Source: Pholis gunnellus
Taxonomy: Eukaryota; Chordata; Actinopteri; Perciformes; Pholidae
Length of the DNA: 64,000 nt
Direction: 5' to 3'
Assembly (NCBI GenBank): GCA_910591455.2
Contig: OU342804.1
Span: forward strand, 26,401,207-26,465,206
Numbering within the stretch: the first letter of the stretch is position 1; every line of letters starts with the position of its first letter. Below are positions 14,701 through 28,203 of this stretch, one piece after another. The position numbers and the translations under genes are program-made. Below the pieces are notes generated by a model. That model was not told the origin of the DNA, did no database searches, and saw nothing but the letters and a program-made list of their open reading frames with translations.

Positions 14701-17700
14701 TGCGCTTGTAGAACTAGAGTTACAATATCGTAACCATTGTTACATTGCATGGTGATTTGTTTCTTTTGAAATATTTGGTTCAATGTAAGCATGTAAATGT
14801 GGAGCATTATAAATAAAAAATCCTGCCGATAAGACTTGAACCACATCTTTTTAAGTCGGTTTTGTTGTGCTGTAATGCCAAGTTTATTGCAAATTTAAGA
14901 TTAAGATTATGATTTAAGACAACCGCAAACTTCCCCTCACTTTAACCAAGAAAGAATTTAAAAACAAACTGAACATAATCTAAGGTTTCGCAGAAAATTG
15001 TTTGGTATCAACATTTGTGTCTGGCGACAGGGCTGTAATATGAATACTTTGTCTGTCTTTGCAGGAGAGATCACACTTTACGGTCCCAACATCATCACCA
15101 GTCCACCAATGCTGAAGAAATGCTATTATATCCCTCCTGTTAGCCACTAGCAGAATCATTGTCTGGGTGTGAACTGTGACCCAAGCTTCACTCAGCAAAT
15201 ACAGCAGACTGCTCATCATCCACAGCTGCTCTGCACTTCCTTCACCATCTCCCTCTTTGAATCTAACCTCCCCAGCCCCGCTGGGCTCATGTTGGCAAGG
15301 CTGGGAGGGAGGCCAGAGTCTCATTTCTAGTAGTGGTGTCAAAACAGAATCCTAACACAAGTGTGTCTGCAAAACCTGAGACAGGGAGGAAAGATTTTGC
15401 TGTGAGAAGGATTACAAGGAAGTACTTCTTCAACTTTTGTTTAATTTAGCAGATCTGAGGCGACCATGTGCGACACACATATGTCGGCGTACTTTGCAGA
15501 CTGTGTTTGCTGAGGTGTCTGTGTATTTCTGCGGATGTGCATATTTGTGGAGTTGTCTGACTTTGTGTGTGTGTTGAGGGGGTTGTGGTGGTCTGTGCAT
15601 GAGTGTGTTCCTTACACATTCACACAGGCTTCTGTCAGTACAGCTCCTTTTATTTTCTTTTAAAGCTAAACAGACCTTGTCCAGTTCACGAACGAGCCAC
15701 ACTGTGGTTCCTACAGTCACAGCTCAAATGACAGAGGTTGTTTTCTTTCAGTTGGTAATTAATTCCCACCAATCCCTAACATACAATGTTGATAGAGGCA
15801 GTGGAGCTTGTCATGGATTTCCCAATACAGGCTGACCTCACCTGGGATGAGGCAGGTGGGCCTCCTCCTCCCTACAGCCCCAGGTGAGCTGGCATATTGA
15901 TGTCGTCTAGACGGGAATGAGTGAGTAATGGTGATGCTTACTGCAAGGTACACAGTTAATGATATTTCCCATCACTGGTTTGGAAAGTGTGTCTTCATCA
16001 TCAGGGCTCAGTTGCAGAAACTATTTACTTATAATTCCATGTTTGTGTGTGTTGTGGAGCATATAGTTGGTGAGTTTCGACAAAAGATTGCTGTTTTGGA
16101 AGGGAATTCATTTTTTTCCTCTGGGCTTTATAAGGACAAATTGTCAGAGAGAGGGAATGTGCCAACAATGAGAAAAACACCCTGCAGCGAGAGGGAGCGA
16201 GACTCCAAATGATATTTTTTGCACTTGCTGGGGTCTCGTTAACATAGTCTGCTTTACGTCGGTGAAGTTGTCGGTTGGTTTTAAGAGGCAGGCAGGAGAG
16301 CTGGAATATACCCTGCTCTGACCTGCTCTATGCTGTGTGCATGTCAACCTATATAATCTAGAGAAAACAACCTATTGTCTAATAAAGCACATAGTGAAAC
16401 AGAACATAATGGAAACTGCTTACTCATTAAGGCTGAATGCTTAAAAAGACGGGGGGAAATACCACAAGTTAAACAGCTAGCACATGGATCCAAATTGGCT
16501 CAGCATTTGGGTTACAAACGGTCTTTACTGCAGACGGGAATTAATGTATTTAATCACCACAACAACATCTTTTTGTTTCCCTGTACACGTACGTTTTGCT
16601 CGACTGTTGGCTGGCGCTATTTGGCTCTGCATTGGTCTGTTTCCTGAATCTCCTGAAGGCCAGCAAAAGTTCTGCCCACTCAAAGCCCCTCTCTGTCTCC
16701 TTCCTCCAGGAGATTTTGAGGACAACCTGTGAGAGATGGCAAGGCAGGTTGTTGCGAGGGTGGTAGTGCGCAAACGCACGTCGCAGACACACACCAACAG
16801 TGTGAGTAACACGACTGTCCAAGGTCAGTCAGAGTGACTCTGTACTCGCTACCTTTGGAGCTTATTGTAAGTCCTTTGGAAATGTGCCCTGTCTGTGTGA
16901 ATAACATCACCTCTCTACTTGCAGCCTAATCATGAATTCATTAATGTGATGAATTGTGGCCTCCGTTTCATAAGACAATCAATCTCAGTAGACGTGACAA
17001 CAGGAAAAGGCACAGACGTTTTCACATGGGTCCCAAATTCTGTGCACGTCTAACAAAGTGGCTATTTTTTCATTCTGGCGGGTAAACAAGATGCAGACTT
17101 ATTTCCTCTACTTATCCCGTTGGCCTCATTAAAACCATCGAGAAAGTCTGGGAAATGGCCACAAAAGTTCCTCCTTTTCACATTGAGTGAATTCACCAAG
17201 GCCTAATGGTGGACTGTGTGTGAGGGCACAGGTTAAAGGAGCACTCTAATAGCAAACAGCATATACTTTCACCAAGACAATATTTCTTTCGTCTGTCTCC
17301 TCATCATGGTGTGAAAAGGTTTCCACGTCCCTGATTGATGCAAAAGTGTCATGAAAGACTGCTGTCCTGGAAATGGCATAGCCAATGTGAGGTTTGACTG
17401 AGGAGGTATGAACTGTGACTGAACCGTGCTCACACAGCTGTCTGAGAGGTGGAGGCCATAGGTCTGTGAGGATGAAGCTTTTTTTAGAGCGCTGTTCTTG
17501 TATCAGTATGGACCCAAGGTTAGATCAAAGAGGTGGGAGACTTTCATATCACATTCCACACATTCCACAAGTACTACCTGCCCAGCACTGAATGGGAGAC
17601 AGACAAGTTCATCGATTAGCTAAAAGGCCAAAGATTTACCTCAGGAGTTGGTGTTAGTGTAGGTGAGACCAAAACAGAATTAAAAGGAAAGTGAATATTG

Positions 17701-19029
17701 GGTTGCTGCTTCATATCTGTTGCATGCGTTCATGCAACTGTTTCCTAACAAGGTGATGATGAAAGTGTCGTGTTTACTTCAACTCACGGCAAAACAAATC
17801 AGTTAGGCCACAAAATGAAGACTTGTCCTGAGACTTGAGAGCAAAAACATGAGCGTCATAATTCAAGTTCTCCAATTTTTTTAACTCAAAACATTACAAA
17901 TAATCAGTGACAGGCAGGACCTGCACACCTGGAATTATTGTCCCTGCAAACCGAAAGGACTTTGTTGCAAATATATTAAAAACAGCTTTGGAAGCACAAG
18001 TGTAGAAATGTATAATTGGCCACTTTGAGATGCAACTCGCTTATGAAAAGTTGTGACTTAATATGGGACATGCTTTGATGAGACATTGAAACTCAACTTG
18101 ACTTTCCCCAAAAGACCCCAAAAACAGCTCGGCAAATCACTGTAGATTAAGAGGAGGACTGATCCGCCTGCTTCTCCTTTGGACTCCTGGCACTGAGGTC
18201 ACTTCAGCTCATCTGAAGCACTGCCATCAGTACCCCTCACTTGTCTAGTCAGACTCGGTGTTACTCTTTAAGCGGCCCCACCCAATCTGGTTTCCACGGT
18301 GACCCTGTAAATTAGCGCAGTGTTGTGGAATCTCGGGAAGTGCTTCGTCAGAGTGTTCATCTCCGCACACGTCGCCTGCTCCCTGTGACCTCTGGCATTT
18401 GTCGTCAGCACATCAGCAGCTGCTCTTCACATCCTGTGCACAAAATTTTGACTGATTCAGACTTGAGCGATGACGAGGAGCAGAATGCTGACAACCCCAA
18501 ATTAGGTTGCTCAACCATTTTTTTTAGCCGTTTGAGGTATTTTAATTTCTGCGTCATTGCATATTTTCAGGCATTCGAATGCCCAGTGCATTCTACTGTT
18601 CATACTTTAACTGAAAAGATACAAATTAAGAAATCATGCCACTTTTACTACTCCAGACAGGGAGTTGGAGGCAAACAGGCAGGAGAACAGGGATCTGATA
18701 TGATCCCATTGCTGCTCATCTCGCCTTCCACCCGTACCTGCCATTCCTAACCCTCTCAACTTTCTTTTCACCTCTTTATTACTTCACAACCCCCTTAATT
18801 AGTCCATCCAGCTGTGGCCATCTGGCTCTCCCTCTCCAAACTGCCCGCCCACAGTTTGGTGAAGCCGGGGTGGAGGACAACACATGAAAGGCAAGCGTTC
18901 CCAAGGCTCAAGTGTTGAAGCTTGACACACACTACAAATGCTTTTTTAGATTTGAAAATCCTTGGAGACTCCACACAAACCAACTGTCCGTCATAGTAAT
19001 GCAATGCTCAATCGAGGAAGAATCATTTT

Positions 19030-19200
19030 ACTTAGTGGGCTTTAAAGATTGTGTTTCCCCTGTTTCCTGTTTTTGTGCTAAGCTAAACCAACTGCTGGTG
19101 CTGACTTCATATTTGGTGCACAAACAAACAATGGTATCAGTCTTGTCATCTTACTATTGGCAAGAAAGCAAATTAGTGTATTTCCCAGCAAACATTGTCT
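19030..19200 (-). repeat. Dispersed repeat family B, copy 1
   Basis: The copy contains a 'GTTTCCCCTGTTTCCTG' block, then 'TGCTAAGCTAA', 'GCTGACTTCATATTTGGT', 'GGTATCAGTCTTGTCATCTTA' (shortened here) and 'GCAAGAAAGC...TATTTCCCA'. The first blocks occur in reverse complement at 26195-26275 and 49045-49100. I recall this element as a common percomorph interspersed repeat ending near a 'TATTTCCCAAAA' tail. It is non-coding. Strand is given relative to the copies at 26195 and 49045. Confidence 0.65.
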
Positions 19201-20692
19201 TTTAATATTACATATGCTTCATATGTCAACTCACCATTTAATGCATACCATTGTTTCCCCATTAATTACTGTGCAGCGTTAAAATCAACTTGCAGAAACA
19301 GTTGTTTAGGCAATCTAAATGTTTTATTTTGGCAAAGATACATTATTGCTGCTTGGTGATGCACTTCCAAATCAACTTATTTACATCTTTATTCCCATGC
19401 AACTACTAATGCTTTGACAGCAATAATACAAAATGTTATGTTAATTGCAATGGATTGTCTAAATCAAGCAATTTCCATTGTTGTTTTGAAATGAGTGGAC
19501 AATAATGACAGGCGGAAAAGTAGGAAAACCAAATCTAAAGCATTACGTCATGCTTTAGAAAACGCTCTCCAGTAACGCCATATTATCAGATCAGGTTTTC
19601 CCTTCCAAATACAAATCACTCACAAGAAAAACCCCTATGAAAACAAGATAAATATCTGTTGAAATATGGATGTTATGTATGGAAAGCAGAGACAGACAGA
19701 GAAGACAAGAGGTGAATCACTTTGATACAAGCCAGGCAGCTTTCCAGAGACTTCGACAGCTCATGAATCTCACAGTGAGACCAAACAGCTCAGGGAATTA
19801 AGTCATACCCCAAATACAGTATTCACACAAATATTTATAAGTTATTTTACAGTAATTCCCCCTCGATACTGCATAACTGTACAATTAAGGGAAAATGTGT
19901 TGTTTAACTTCTTTGAATATAGAAATAACACTTTTTAAAAGTGACACTCTGCAGCTTGAAACCATCCTGTGTTTTGATTCTCCACAGTTTGGCGCTGTTT
20001 CACAAGTGGAAAGTATGTGGAGGCTTTTTCCACACAGCAGAGATTGGTGACTCAGTTGTACTTCAAACACAAGGACGGTAATTTTGCTGTTTTCTCTCTC
20101 TGTTTCCCCAAAACCATCTGTTTCATTTTTCAGCCCTCAGTTACGACACGTTCCACAAGCCTTGCGACAGGAATTATTACATCGCAGTCCCACACACAGT
20201 AGCTGCTCTCCAGGCCAGAACTATGAGTACGTTTAGCGGAACCAGCGGCTCCTGCGCCATGACAAGACCATGGCAGCATGCTGTGGTCAGTTTTATTTGA
20301 ATTTCCGCCACATTTGCACTTCCCACAAATGAACCCCACAGACCATCAAACATGTCATGTACAGTTAAACCACAGAATGTTGTTTTCACTCTATAAGACT
20401 TCAAGGTTTGTAAAAGAAATACAATATATTGCTGGTTAATTGAAGGGTAAAATGTATTAAATGTTATTCTACACATCTGGAATTATTTAACTAACTAGTG
20501 TCATAAAGCTTCAATTCAATTAAGCACCTTTACCCAAATTTACCATGTTATCAGTGTTAAAAATACTTATGATTTAAGGTCAGCAGAGAATTAGTCTCTT
20601 CTGTCTCTCTCTCATTTTGTCGACGCTGAGAGACAAGAAAACAATGTCGACATGATGAAAGGGACAACGATTGTCTTCAGGAAGGCCGGCGT

Positions 20693-21030
20693 CTTGGTGT
20701 GCACATTGCTGATGACCTCAGCTGATCACACATCTGCACCTCCTTGACCAAGAAGGCCCCAAAGCGTCTCCACTGCCCCCCCCCCCCCCCCCCCTGTCCA
20801 CCTTCTACAGAGAAACCATCGAGAGTGTCCTAACCTGCTGCATCACTGACAGGTGAGGGAACTGCAACAAGTTAGACCGCAAGTCCCTGAAGAGGATAGT
20901 GAAGTCAGCCGAGTCAATCATTGGGACCCCTCTCACCTCCATCAATGACACTTACAATAAACGCTGCAAAAACCGGGCCTCAAGAATGGTAAAAGACCCC
21001 TTCCTTATACTCTTCACCCTGCTGCTGTCT
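20693..21030 (+). pseudogene. Decayed 3' tail of a LINE reverse-transcriptase ORF (L2/CR1/Rex-like)
   Basis: Translation from 20693 gives LGVHIADDLS, a stop, then SHICTSLTKKAPKRLH. After a 20-base C run (20776-20795) it continues LSTFYRETIESVLTCCITDR, a stop, GNCNKLDRKSLKRIVKSAES, then PLTSINDTYNKRC and RASRMVKDP. This order (LGVHI..DLSW, KKAQQRLHFL, TFYR.TIESIL.YCI..W, ALQR.VKTA, L.DIY..RC, A..I..DP) is typical of the region after the polymerase motifs in L2/CR1/Rex-type fish LINEs. Two in-frame stops (20723 region and after CCITDR) and the C run show it is dead. The catalytic part is absent. Confidence 0.75.
20776..20795. repeat. Poly-C run (20 C) inside the LINE remnant
   Basis: An uninterrupted run of 20 cytosines interrupts the reading of the LINE remnant. 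Homopolymer length may be inexact because of sequencing. Confidence 0.9.
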
Positions 21031-22560
21031 GTAAAAGGTACAGACACACACACACAGTCCTGTGTCCTGCTTGTTGCATTGTTTGCACCTTGTATACCTG
21101 TCTTGTTTGTACGTACTACCACTGAATGATGAATCATTTATTCTTCTGCACCGGGGACCAGAAGAGACATGTTCCTCTATACTGCAATGTACCAATGGAT
21201 GGCAAGAAAGTCTCTCTTATGTTGGGGACATTTGAATTTATGTACCAATTTAGGTGCCAGATGGTCTATTTATTTGATGATCGAGGAATATTTAATATGT
21301 TAAATTCTTCAAAACACAATTGATTCTGTATTCAAAAGCAGAAACATTATCCTTTATACTTAAGTTAATCATAATGTTAGCTTAAAACAACTTTCTTTTT
21401 CTTTTTTTTCTGAAGGGTGAATACTCGGCTTTAGAATAGGACGTTGCACTTTCCAACATAAAAGCTGAAGACTATGGTTTTGCTTGGAAAAGTCATGCAG
21501 ACGGAATGCGAATTATAGACATAAGAGGAAGCAGGTATAGTGTTTTTTTTCTCTGTAACACTATTTGGCTAATGACAAATGAAGAAAGAAAATACTGATA
21601 GATGTAGCGCAGGGTCGAGAGAGACGGTGTGGGTTTATGTGCATGTGGTGGGAGGTGAATAGAATTGCGGTAAGACTGGCTGAGGTGTTTAGTTATACTG
21701 ATTACAGTAGCACAGCATCTTAAAGGCGTTTGTGTAGGCATTATCGGTCCACGTGGTATCCAAAAAATTTTCATTTTTAATAGAGGAAATGATGGAAGAG
21801 CTGTTTTTAGTGACTGAACAGCCAGTCAACAAGAAAAATTATGATTGTTATTGATTTGCTAACTGTGAAGTCAGACAGTCTGGAGTTACACTCTTCCTCA
21901 TTCATCAACAAGCTGCTGTGTGGAGCCCCTGGATGTTTTTGCTCATTTGGGATGCACACAGGTACAGAGCTATAGACCCTACACAGGGGCCACTAGCCAT
22001 GGGTCCCCAAAAGATTTGAAAAAACACAACATATTATAGATGTACTGCCTGATATCGTTATAGATCACAATACACAGTTGCACAAATCCCGAGCTGGAGG
22101 ACATTTGGGGATTTGATGAGATTTAAATCAGAGCCCTCATGGCTAAACCAAATATTTAGGATTGTGATACATGGTGTTTTGTTGGACCATGTTTTGGAAA
22201 TTGGGAGTGCTAAAACAAATGTATCATGTGTCTTTCTTTGCATTTTAAAACGTTTTTATAATTCTAACGGCAAGAAAATACTTGCTTCTGATAGCATGAC
22301 ATTTTATTAAATAGTGCTTATGTCACTTAATTCGGGCTGGCCATTGATCTAGGCCTACTATGTTTGTCATTCCAATATGTCATGTTAACATCTATTTTTC
22401 TGTCCATCCCACGGGTATGACGGGTATCCTGGTGCCATCTCGCCTGAAGTGATCTGTGTGCCCTCAGGTGCTCATTCATCTTTTTAGCTTCATGTTTGTT
22501 CTTGTCTTGTGGCTCTCTGTCCTGACAGTTAAGTGTCGAGTGTCAGAATTGCCCACATTC

Positions 22561-22660
22561 GCGCGAGTCATCCAAAGCTCCAGTCAAAGCCCTCCCCCTC
22601 AATAGGCTGCAGCGGTGTGTCCGGGTATAAAGCCAGTGCGCTCCCCTCTCCTCGGTCTGG
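22561..22660 (+). promoter_or_regulatory. fn1: fn1 core promoter with TATA box
   Basis: A TATAAA box (22626-22631, in GGGTATAAAGCC) lies 180 bases before the fn1 start codon. It is preceded by a GC-richer segment with a CCCTCCCCC block and a GAGTCAT (AP-1-like) element near 22565-22571. Transcription would start near 22655, leaving a 5' UTR of about 155 bases with no intron needed. The mammalian FN1 promoter also uses a TATA box. I did not find a perfect TGACGTCA cAMP element in the nearby upstream sequence. Confidence 0.65.
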
Positions 22661-22810
22661 CGCAGCTGCTCGGTGGCAGCGGGGATCTGACAATAAGGGA
22701 CAGAATTTAGACCTCTCCAAGCTAAACTTCAGTTCTGCACATGCTTCTTTTGTAAAACTTGCTCTGCTAAGTTTTTCTACTCTACCTTGAAATCCGTATT
22801 TTCGCACAAA

Positions 22811-24905
22811 ATGACTGGTGGCCCACTGACGGGGTTACTGGTTGCGCTGTGCGTAAGCAGCGCAGTCCACGGCTTACCAAAGAAGAGCAAAAGACAAACT
22901 GGCCAGTATCAATTGCTTCCTCATCTCAATGACGCAGCGGCCGTTTCTCCAGGTTGGTACAAGGACTTCCATAACCATCAAATGTTCTTGAGTTTAATTT
23001 AAGTTTTTTTATTATGTCTAAAAAGTCAAAGATTTTTTTAAAATTTTAACTATCATTAATTTGATTTATTACATTTATTTGGGATCAACCAAATTGGCCA
23101 AAATGTTATAGTTCGTTTTATGTTTAACAAACTTTATGTGACATACTGTATATTCCTATTATATGATTTCTAGTCGGCTGTGAGGAAAACGGTCGCTCAT
23201 ACAGACTGAACGAGCAGTGGGAGAAACCCTACCTTGGTAGTACACTGATATGCACCTGCAATGGAGCAGCTGGCATCAAATGTAAAACTAAACCTGAAGG
23301 TCAGTAAGAGACCAACCGGTTCGATAAAGAAATGTCTTAGCAGACCATTTCTTTGTAGTCTCACTTTCCACATCTGGAAACGCAATATCAATTGCTTCAG
23401 AACATTTGTGTCAATAGCAACAAGTGAAGTAAAAAAAAAGTAAATCCCACCATGACCTGAGTTACTTCGAAAGAAGTTGGGAACATATTTAGTGAAATTT
23501 CAAGTCATCAGTGCGTCTTTACGCAGCAATAGAAATATCCACTGCAATATCAAAGTCTTTACCATTAGTATTTCCTCTGTTTTTCTCTCAGTGGAGGAGT
23601 CCTGTTATGATAAGCACAATGACCGGACATACCGAGTCGGTGAAACCTACGAGAGACCAAAGGACGGGATGATGTGGGACTGCACCTGTATTGGTTCTGG
23701 TCGTGGCAAGATCAGCTGTACCATTGCAAGTGAGTTGAAAAATCAATATTAGACATGGTAAAATGTTTGCCAGTGATTTTCGAATTAGATTATTTCTAGT
23801 TCGTCACTTTTGTGTTATTTTCTTGGCAAAAGATAAGTGGATTGTCTTCCTTGCTTCTTCCACTCATTGGAAAGACAGCATTACCTCTGGGTGTTTTAAT
23901 TGAACATTTCACTAAATTGTGCACTACTGATTAAATATACAATCTGAATAATGGGCATATGTTATAATGCATATTAAGGACATCTTTTCAAACCAATGCA
24001 ACTTAATACACGTTGTCCTTCACAGATCGCTGCCATGAAGGTGGGAGTTCTTATAAAATCGGGGACACTTGGCAGAGGCCTCATGACACGGCTGACTACA
24101 TGCTGGAGTGCGTTTGTCTTGGAAATGGCAAAGGGGAGTGGACCTGCAAACCAGTGGGTGAGTACTTAATTCAAACCTGCAGGGAAACCAGGACATCAAC
24201 ACTTTCCATATGAACTCTGGAATGCAGATAAATGTGAAATGTCGCAACTTAAACATGCAAGCTTGTGTGTTCGGCTGCCAGCACACACACACACAAACCT
24301 ATAGACAGGGTTATTCCTCAGAAGCATGACTGTGTTTGATAGCACTGTAAATATTTGACAACAGTCCAGACAAACAAGGTAAGTGTGTGAGAGAGCACGC
24401 CTCTCCACTTTGCCCATCTTACGCCACAGCTATTGATTTTCACTTGGTTTATGTCTCCTGACGCTGTGATTTCATGCCGGATGTTACAGTGGCTCCCGAC
24501 AAGCTGCAGACGCAATTAATCCCCTATGTTATCTGTGCAGCTGAGCGTTGCTATGACAACAACGCTGCATCGTCGTACGTCGTGGGGGAGACCTGGGAGA
24601 AACCGTACCAAGGCTGGATGATGCTGGACTGCACCTGTCTGGGAGAGGGAAATGGACGCATCACTTGCACCTCAAGGAGTAAGAGGAGTATAAACACATG
24701 AACACACACTTTGACATTCTTCTGTATCGGCTGCTGACCGCTGTTGTTCTCCAACCAGACCGTTGCAACGACAAGGACCCCAAGAAGTCCTTCCGTATTG
24801 GGGACACATGGACAAAGACGGACACAAGCGGACACATCGTGCAGTGTCAGTGCTTAGGAAATGGCCGTGGAGAGTGGAAGTGTGAGAGACACAACGCAGG
24901 CCGAG
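22811..24905 (+). other. fn1: fn1 exons 1-6: signal peptide and FNI 1-5 (fibrin/heparin and assembly region)
   Basis: Exons: 22811-22952, 23174-23299, 23592-23729, 24026-24157, 24541-24678 and 24759-24905. Exon 1 encodes a hydrophobic signal peptide (MTGGPLTGLLVALCVSSAVH) followed by KKSKRQ, matching the human KSKRQ processing site after which mature fibronectin begins with Gln. Exons 2-6 each encode one type I finger with four cysteines and the W..P/W.K...C.C pattern. This 70-kDa N-terminal part binds fibrin and heparin and is essential for fibril assembly. IGD tripeptides are present in FNI 3 and FNI 5. FNI 5 ends with the NGRGEWKCER stretch also found in mammals. Confidence 0.95.
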
Positions 24906-27900
24906 GTGAGATTTAAAAACTCTTGCTCAAGTTAAATTTTGCTAAAAACCTTTCTGTGACACTCAACATTCTTTCAATCTGTTCGGTGATATACAGCCAC
25001 GGGTGCTGTCGCGTTGACCCCCACCCATTCCCAGACTAAGCAACTACCAGAGCCCCCCATCGAGGGGACGTGCCGTACAGACTCTGGAGCCACCTACTAC
25101 GACGGACAGCGCTGGTTCAGAAGCCAGGGCAGCAAGCAGATGCTCTGTACCTGTCTGGGCAACGGAGTCAGCTGTCAGGAGTGGGGTGAGTCCCCAATTC
25201 ATGTCACAACACTCAAATCATCTCAGTTATTAGATGTACATTGCTTTGTCTCTACTATAATAACAATTTTCTTGTCCTTCCCCTTCCTGTCTGTGCAGAG
25301 GCCAGGAAGCTGACCTATGGTGGCACCTCTAACGGCCAGCCGTGTGCATTCCCGTTCGTCTTCATGGGAAAGACCTACTACTCCTGCACCTCAGACGGAC
25401 GTGCAGATGGGCAGCTCTGGTGCGCTACATCTTCAGACTATGAGAGAAACCAGCAGTACTCTTTCTGTACTGAGAAGAATGGTGAGACTGGGCTTGACCA
25501 TTTTCATTGGTTTTGTAGATATATCGGGCTGATGTGCTCCTTTTTTTATATCACAGCTTTTGCCTGTCACTGTCATCTCTCTCCATATCTTAATTTTGAA
25601 AAGTCTGTACAACCTGCAATGTCATTTCATTCAACATCAGTACATTAATTTACTTGTTCATTTGTGTTTTGATGTTAATTAATTTCACACTTAATGTATC
25701 AGTTCCCTTTCTGGGTATTTGTAAATGTTGGTTTGAAAATTGCCACATTTTAAGACACAGAATATTGGTGCAAATGTTGTCTATCACAGTCCCCAAACTC
25801 TAGAGAACACATGACATAGTGGTATGATGTGATATACAGTGTCTCCATTTCTATTCTAGCCATTGTGGCAACACGAGGTGGCAACTCCAACGGCGGCCTG
25901 TGCCACTTCCCCTTCCTCTACAGTGGCCGCAACTACACCGACTGCACCTCCGACGGGCGTCGTGACGGCATGAGGTGGTGTGGCACCACCCATGACTACG
26001 ACACAGAGCAGCGCTTTGGATTTTGCCCCATGGCTGGTGAGTGTGTGCTGCTTTGTTAGTTTTTTTCCTTCATGCAGTCACTTTGAGACTTGTCAGTTAA
26101 ATGTTTAATGACATTAACGAACTGACCATTTAATTTCCTTCTAGAGTAAAGTTTAGAACAATAGTTCTGAAGTGTTTCCAGTTTACAATTTAAAATATAA
26201 AAGCTTAGCTTAGCATTAAGACCGGGTACCAGCAGGGACACAGCTAGCCTGGCTCTGTCCAAACTAACATGCTATGGATATATTTTCGTTCGTAGGGGAT
26301 GTAATTACACTGAATGCTTTGGACTTTATTTCATCTTGTTGTCATAGATGCTAATGACGGTTTTGTTGCATGGGTCACTTGTAGATAATTGGGGACTCAT
26401 TGGGGTTTATGGTCATGGGAGAGTGATGACTCCATCAGGGCTGTTACATTTACAGCATTTGATTCCATACAGAGTGGTGACACTGGAATTTCCGGCACGA
26501 ACACACACAGTACTGTTTTTATTTATTCATCCCCATCTTTCTTTATGTAGCCCATGAGGAGTCATGCACCACCAACGATGGAGTGATGCACCGTGTAGGC
26601 GATAAGTGGGACAAACGCCATGATGTCATGGGTCACACGATGGAGTGCACATGCCTGGGCAATGGCCGCGGGGAGTGGAGCTGTGTGGCTCACTCACAGC
26701 TGCGAGGTCAGAGAGCTAACTCTATTTGGATATTAAACAAAACTGTTTAATTTGTCTTGAAGCATTAAGGTATGCTGACTTCACTCCCTTTTTTCAATGT
26801 CCAGATCAGTGTATTGTTGATGGCTTGTACTATGAAGTTAACAAAGAATTCCCCAAACGCCACGACGAGGGCTACATGATGAACTGCACCTGCTTTGGAC
26901 AGGGACGTGGACGCTGGAAGTGTGACGCAATCGGTGTGTTCACGGCTCATTATCTCAAAATGCAAATGCTTTTTTTAAATCTGGAAAATACAACCCCACC
27001 CGTCTATGTCCCATCTAATCTCTTTGTTGTCCTCTGTTTTCTACAAATAGATCAGTGTCAGGAGCCACAAACCAGGGCTTTCTATCAGATTGGAGAGGCG
27101 TGGGAGAAAGTCATCCATAGCATCCGCTACCGCTGTTATTGCTACGGTAACGGGATTGGAGAGATGAGATGTGAACCTCAGCAGACCTACCAAGGTAAGG
27201 AAAGCTAATCCTCCAAACACCATCAGTTTAACGCTGCTTTCCAGTTCAGTCGGTGTACAGCTCTTTTTTGGCAGAGTCACCATGGTCCATATTTGAATAT
27301 GCTGGTTTAAGTGTTATTGTTTAATTGGGAATGTGTTAATTCCTCCAGTGCTTCTCAGTCCTTTCATGCAGCTTTTCCACTAAGTGACACAGCAGTCTGT
27401 GCTTAATTTGTGTTTGGTGTACTTATTCAAACCCTCCTTCCTCTCACCTACCCTTATCCTCTCATCACACGTCACTGAAATGAAAAGTTCACTTGCCAGG
27501 TTAGTGAAGGGAAGCGGGGGTTAGCTGTTTTATCTCGACTTTGAAGTCTGCAAAATGGAGAACTGCTTGCCAATCACATCACCACTGTCTTCCCCTCAGT
27601 CTTTGTAGTTAGAGAGGTTTTTCCTCCCCCACCTGGTGTTGTTGTGCGGACCTGCTGAGGGGAAAGGGATGCTGGGCTGGGGGGGGGGGGGGGGGGGGGG
27701 GGGGGGCTTTATTCACACTTCCTGCCTCCAATGTCTCCCTCTTGTTAGATAAAAGTTGCTTAATGCGGTACTTTGTACTGCATCACATTGTGTGTCCTGA
27801 ATCAAACATTGACCTAAAAAGTTAGAGTTGCATCATCTATCTCACCATGATCAATGGTGTGTACGGAGCAGGGCTTGAAAAGCTATATGTAAGCTAGATA

Positions 27901-28149
27901 AACTGTGATGAATATAGTGCTCCGGTGTTATGTCGGACTGTAAGATGTCAGCGGGTGTTTGAGCTGGTTTAGCACCGTCTGGTGGTTTGGTTCTGTCCCA
28001 TAACGATCAAACGATCTGACAGAGCCTCACCAAAAAGTATCCAACTTTCACCCACACTCTCTACAGGTAACACTGTTACATTACATGTCTTTGATAATGT
28101 GTGAGTCTTTTTCTCATCGCTAATAGCAGCTTTGTTCTGTGTCTCTCCT

Positions 28150-28203
<54 letters not shown>

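Larger units (their letters stand above)
5445..22560. other. 17-kb gene-poor interval between psmd14 and fn1
   Basis: No exon chain with splice sites and family motifs could be built on either strand. The many short frames here are not similar to any protein I recognise. The interval holds recognisable repeat remnants (listed separately at 5838-5905, 8290-8850, 19030-19200 and 20693-21030), a perfect-stem hairpin (11707-11777) and ordinary AT-rich sequence. A perfect 15-bp tandem duplication sits at 13873-13902. Because fn1 lies directly downstream, distal fn1 enhancers may be present, but none can be identified from sequence alone. Confidence 0.6.

Noticed and set aside
18325..18750. A 141-codon plus-strand frame in the psmd14-fn1 interval
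   Set aside because: No family motif, no splice-linked partners, ordinary composition; not supported as a gene.
22787..22810. Upstream TTG in frame with the fn1 start
   Set aside because: It would add a few residues before MTGGPL, lacks an ATG, and would weaken the signal-peptide layout. The ATG at 22811 gives a normal signal peptide.
28151..28201. Regular short repeats considered as a CRISPR-like array
   Set aside because: It is a plain CT dinucleotide microsatellite in a vertebrate intron; there are no spacers or cas genes.
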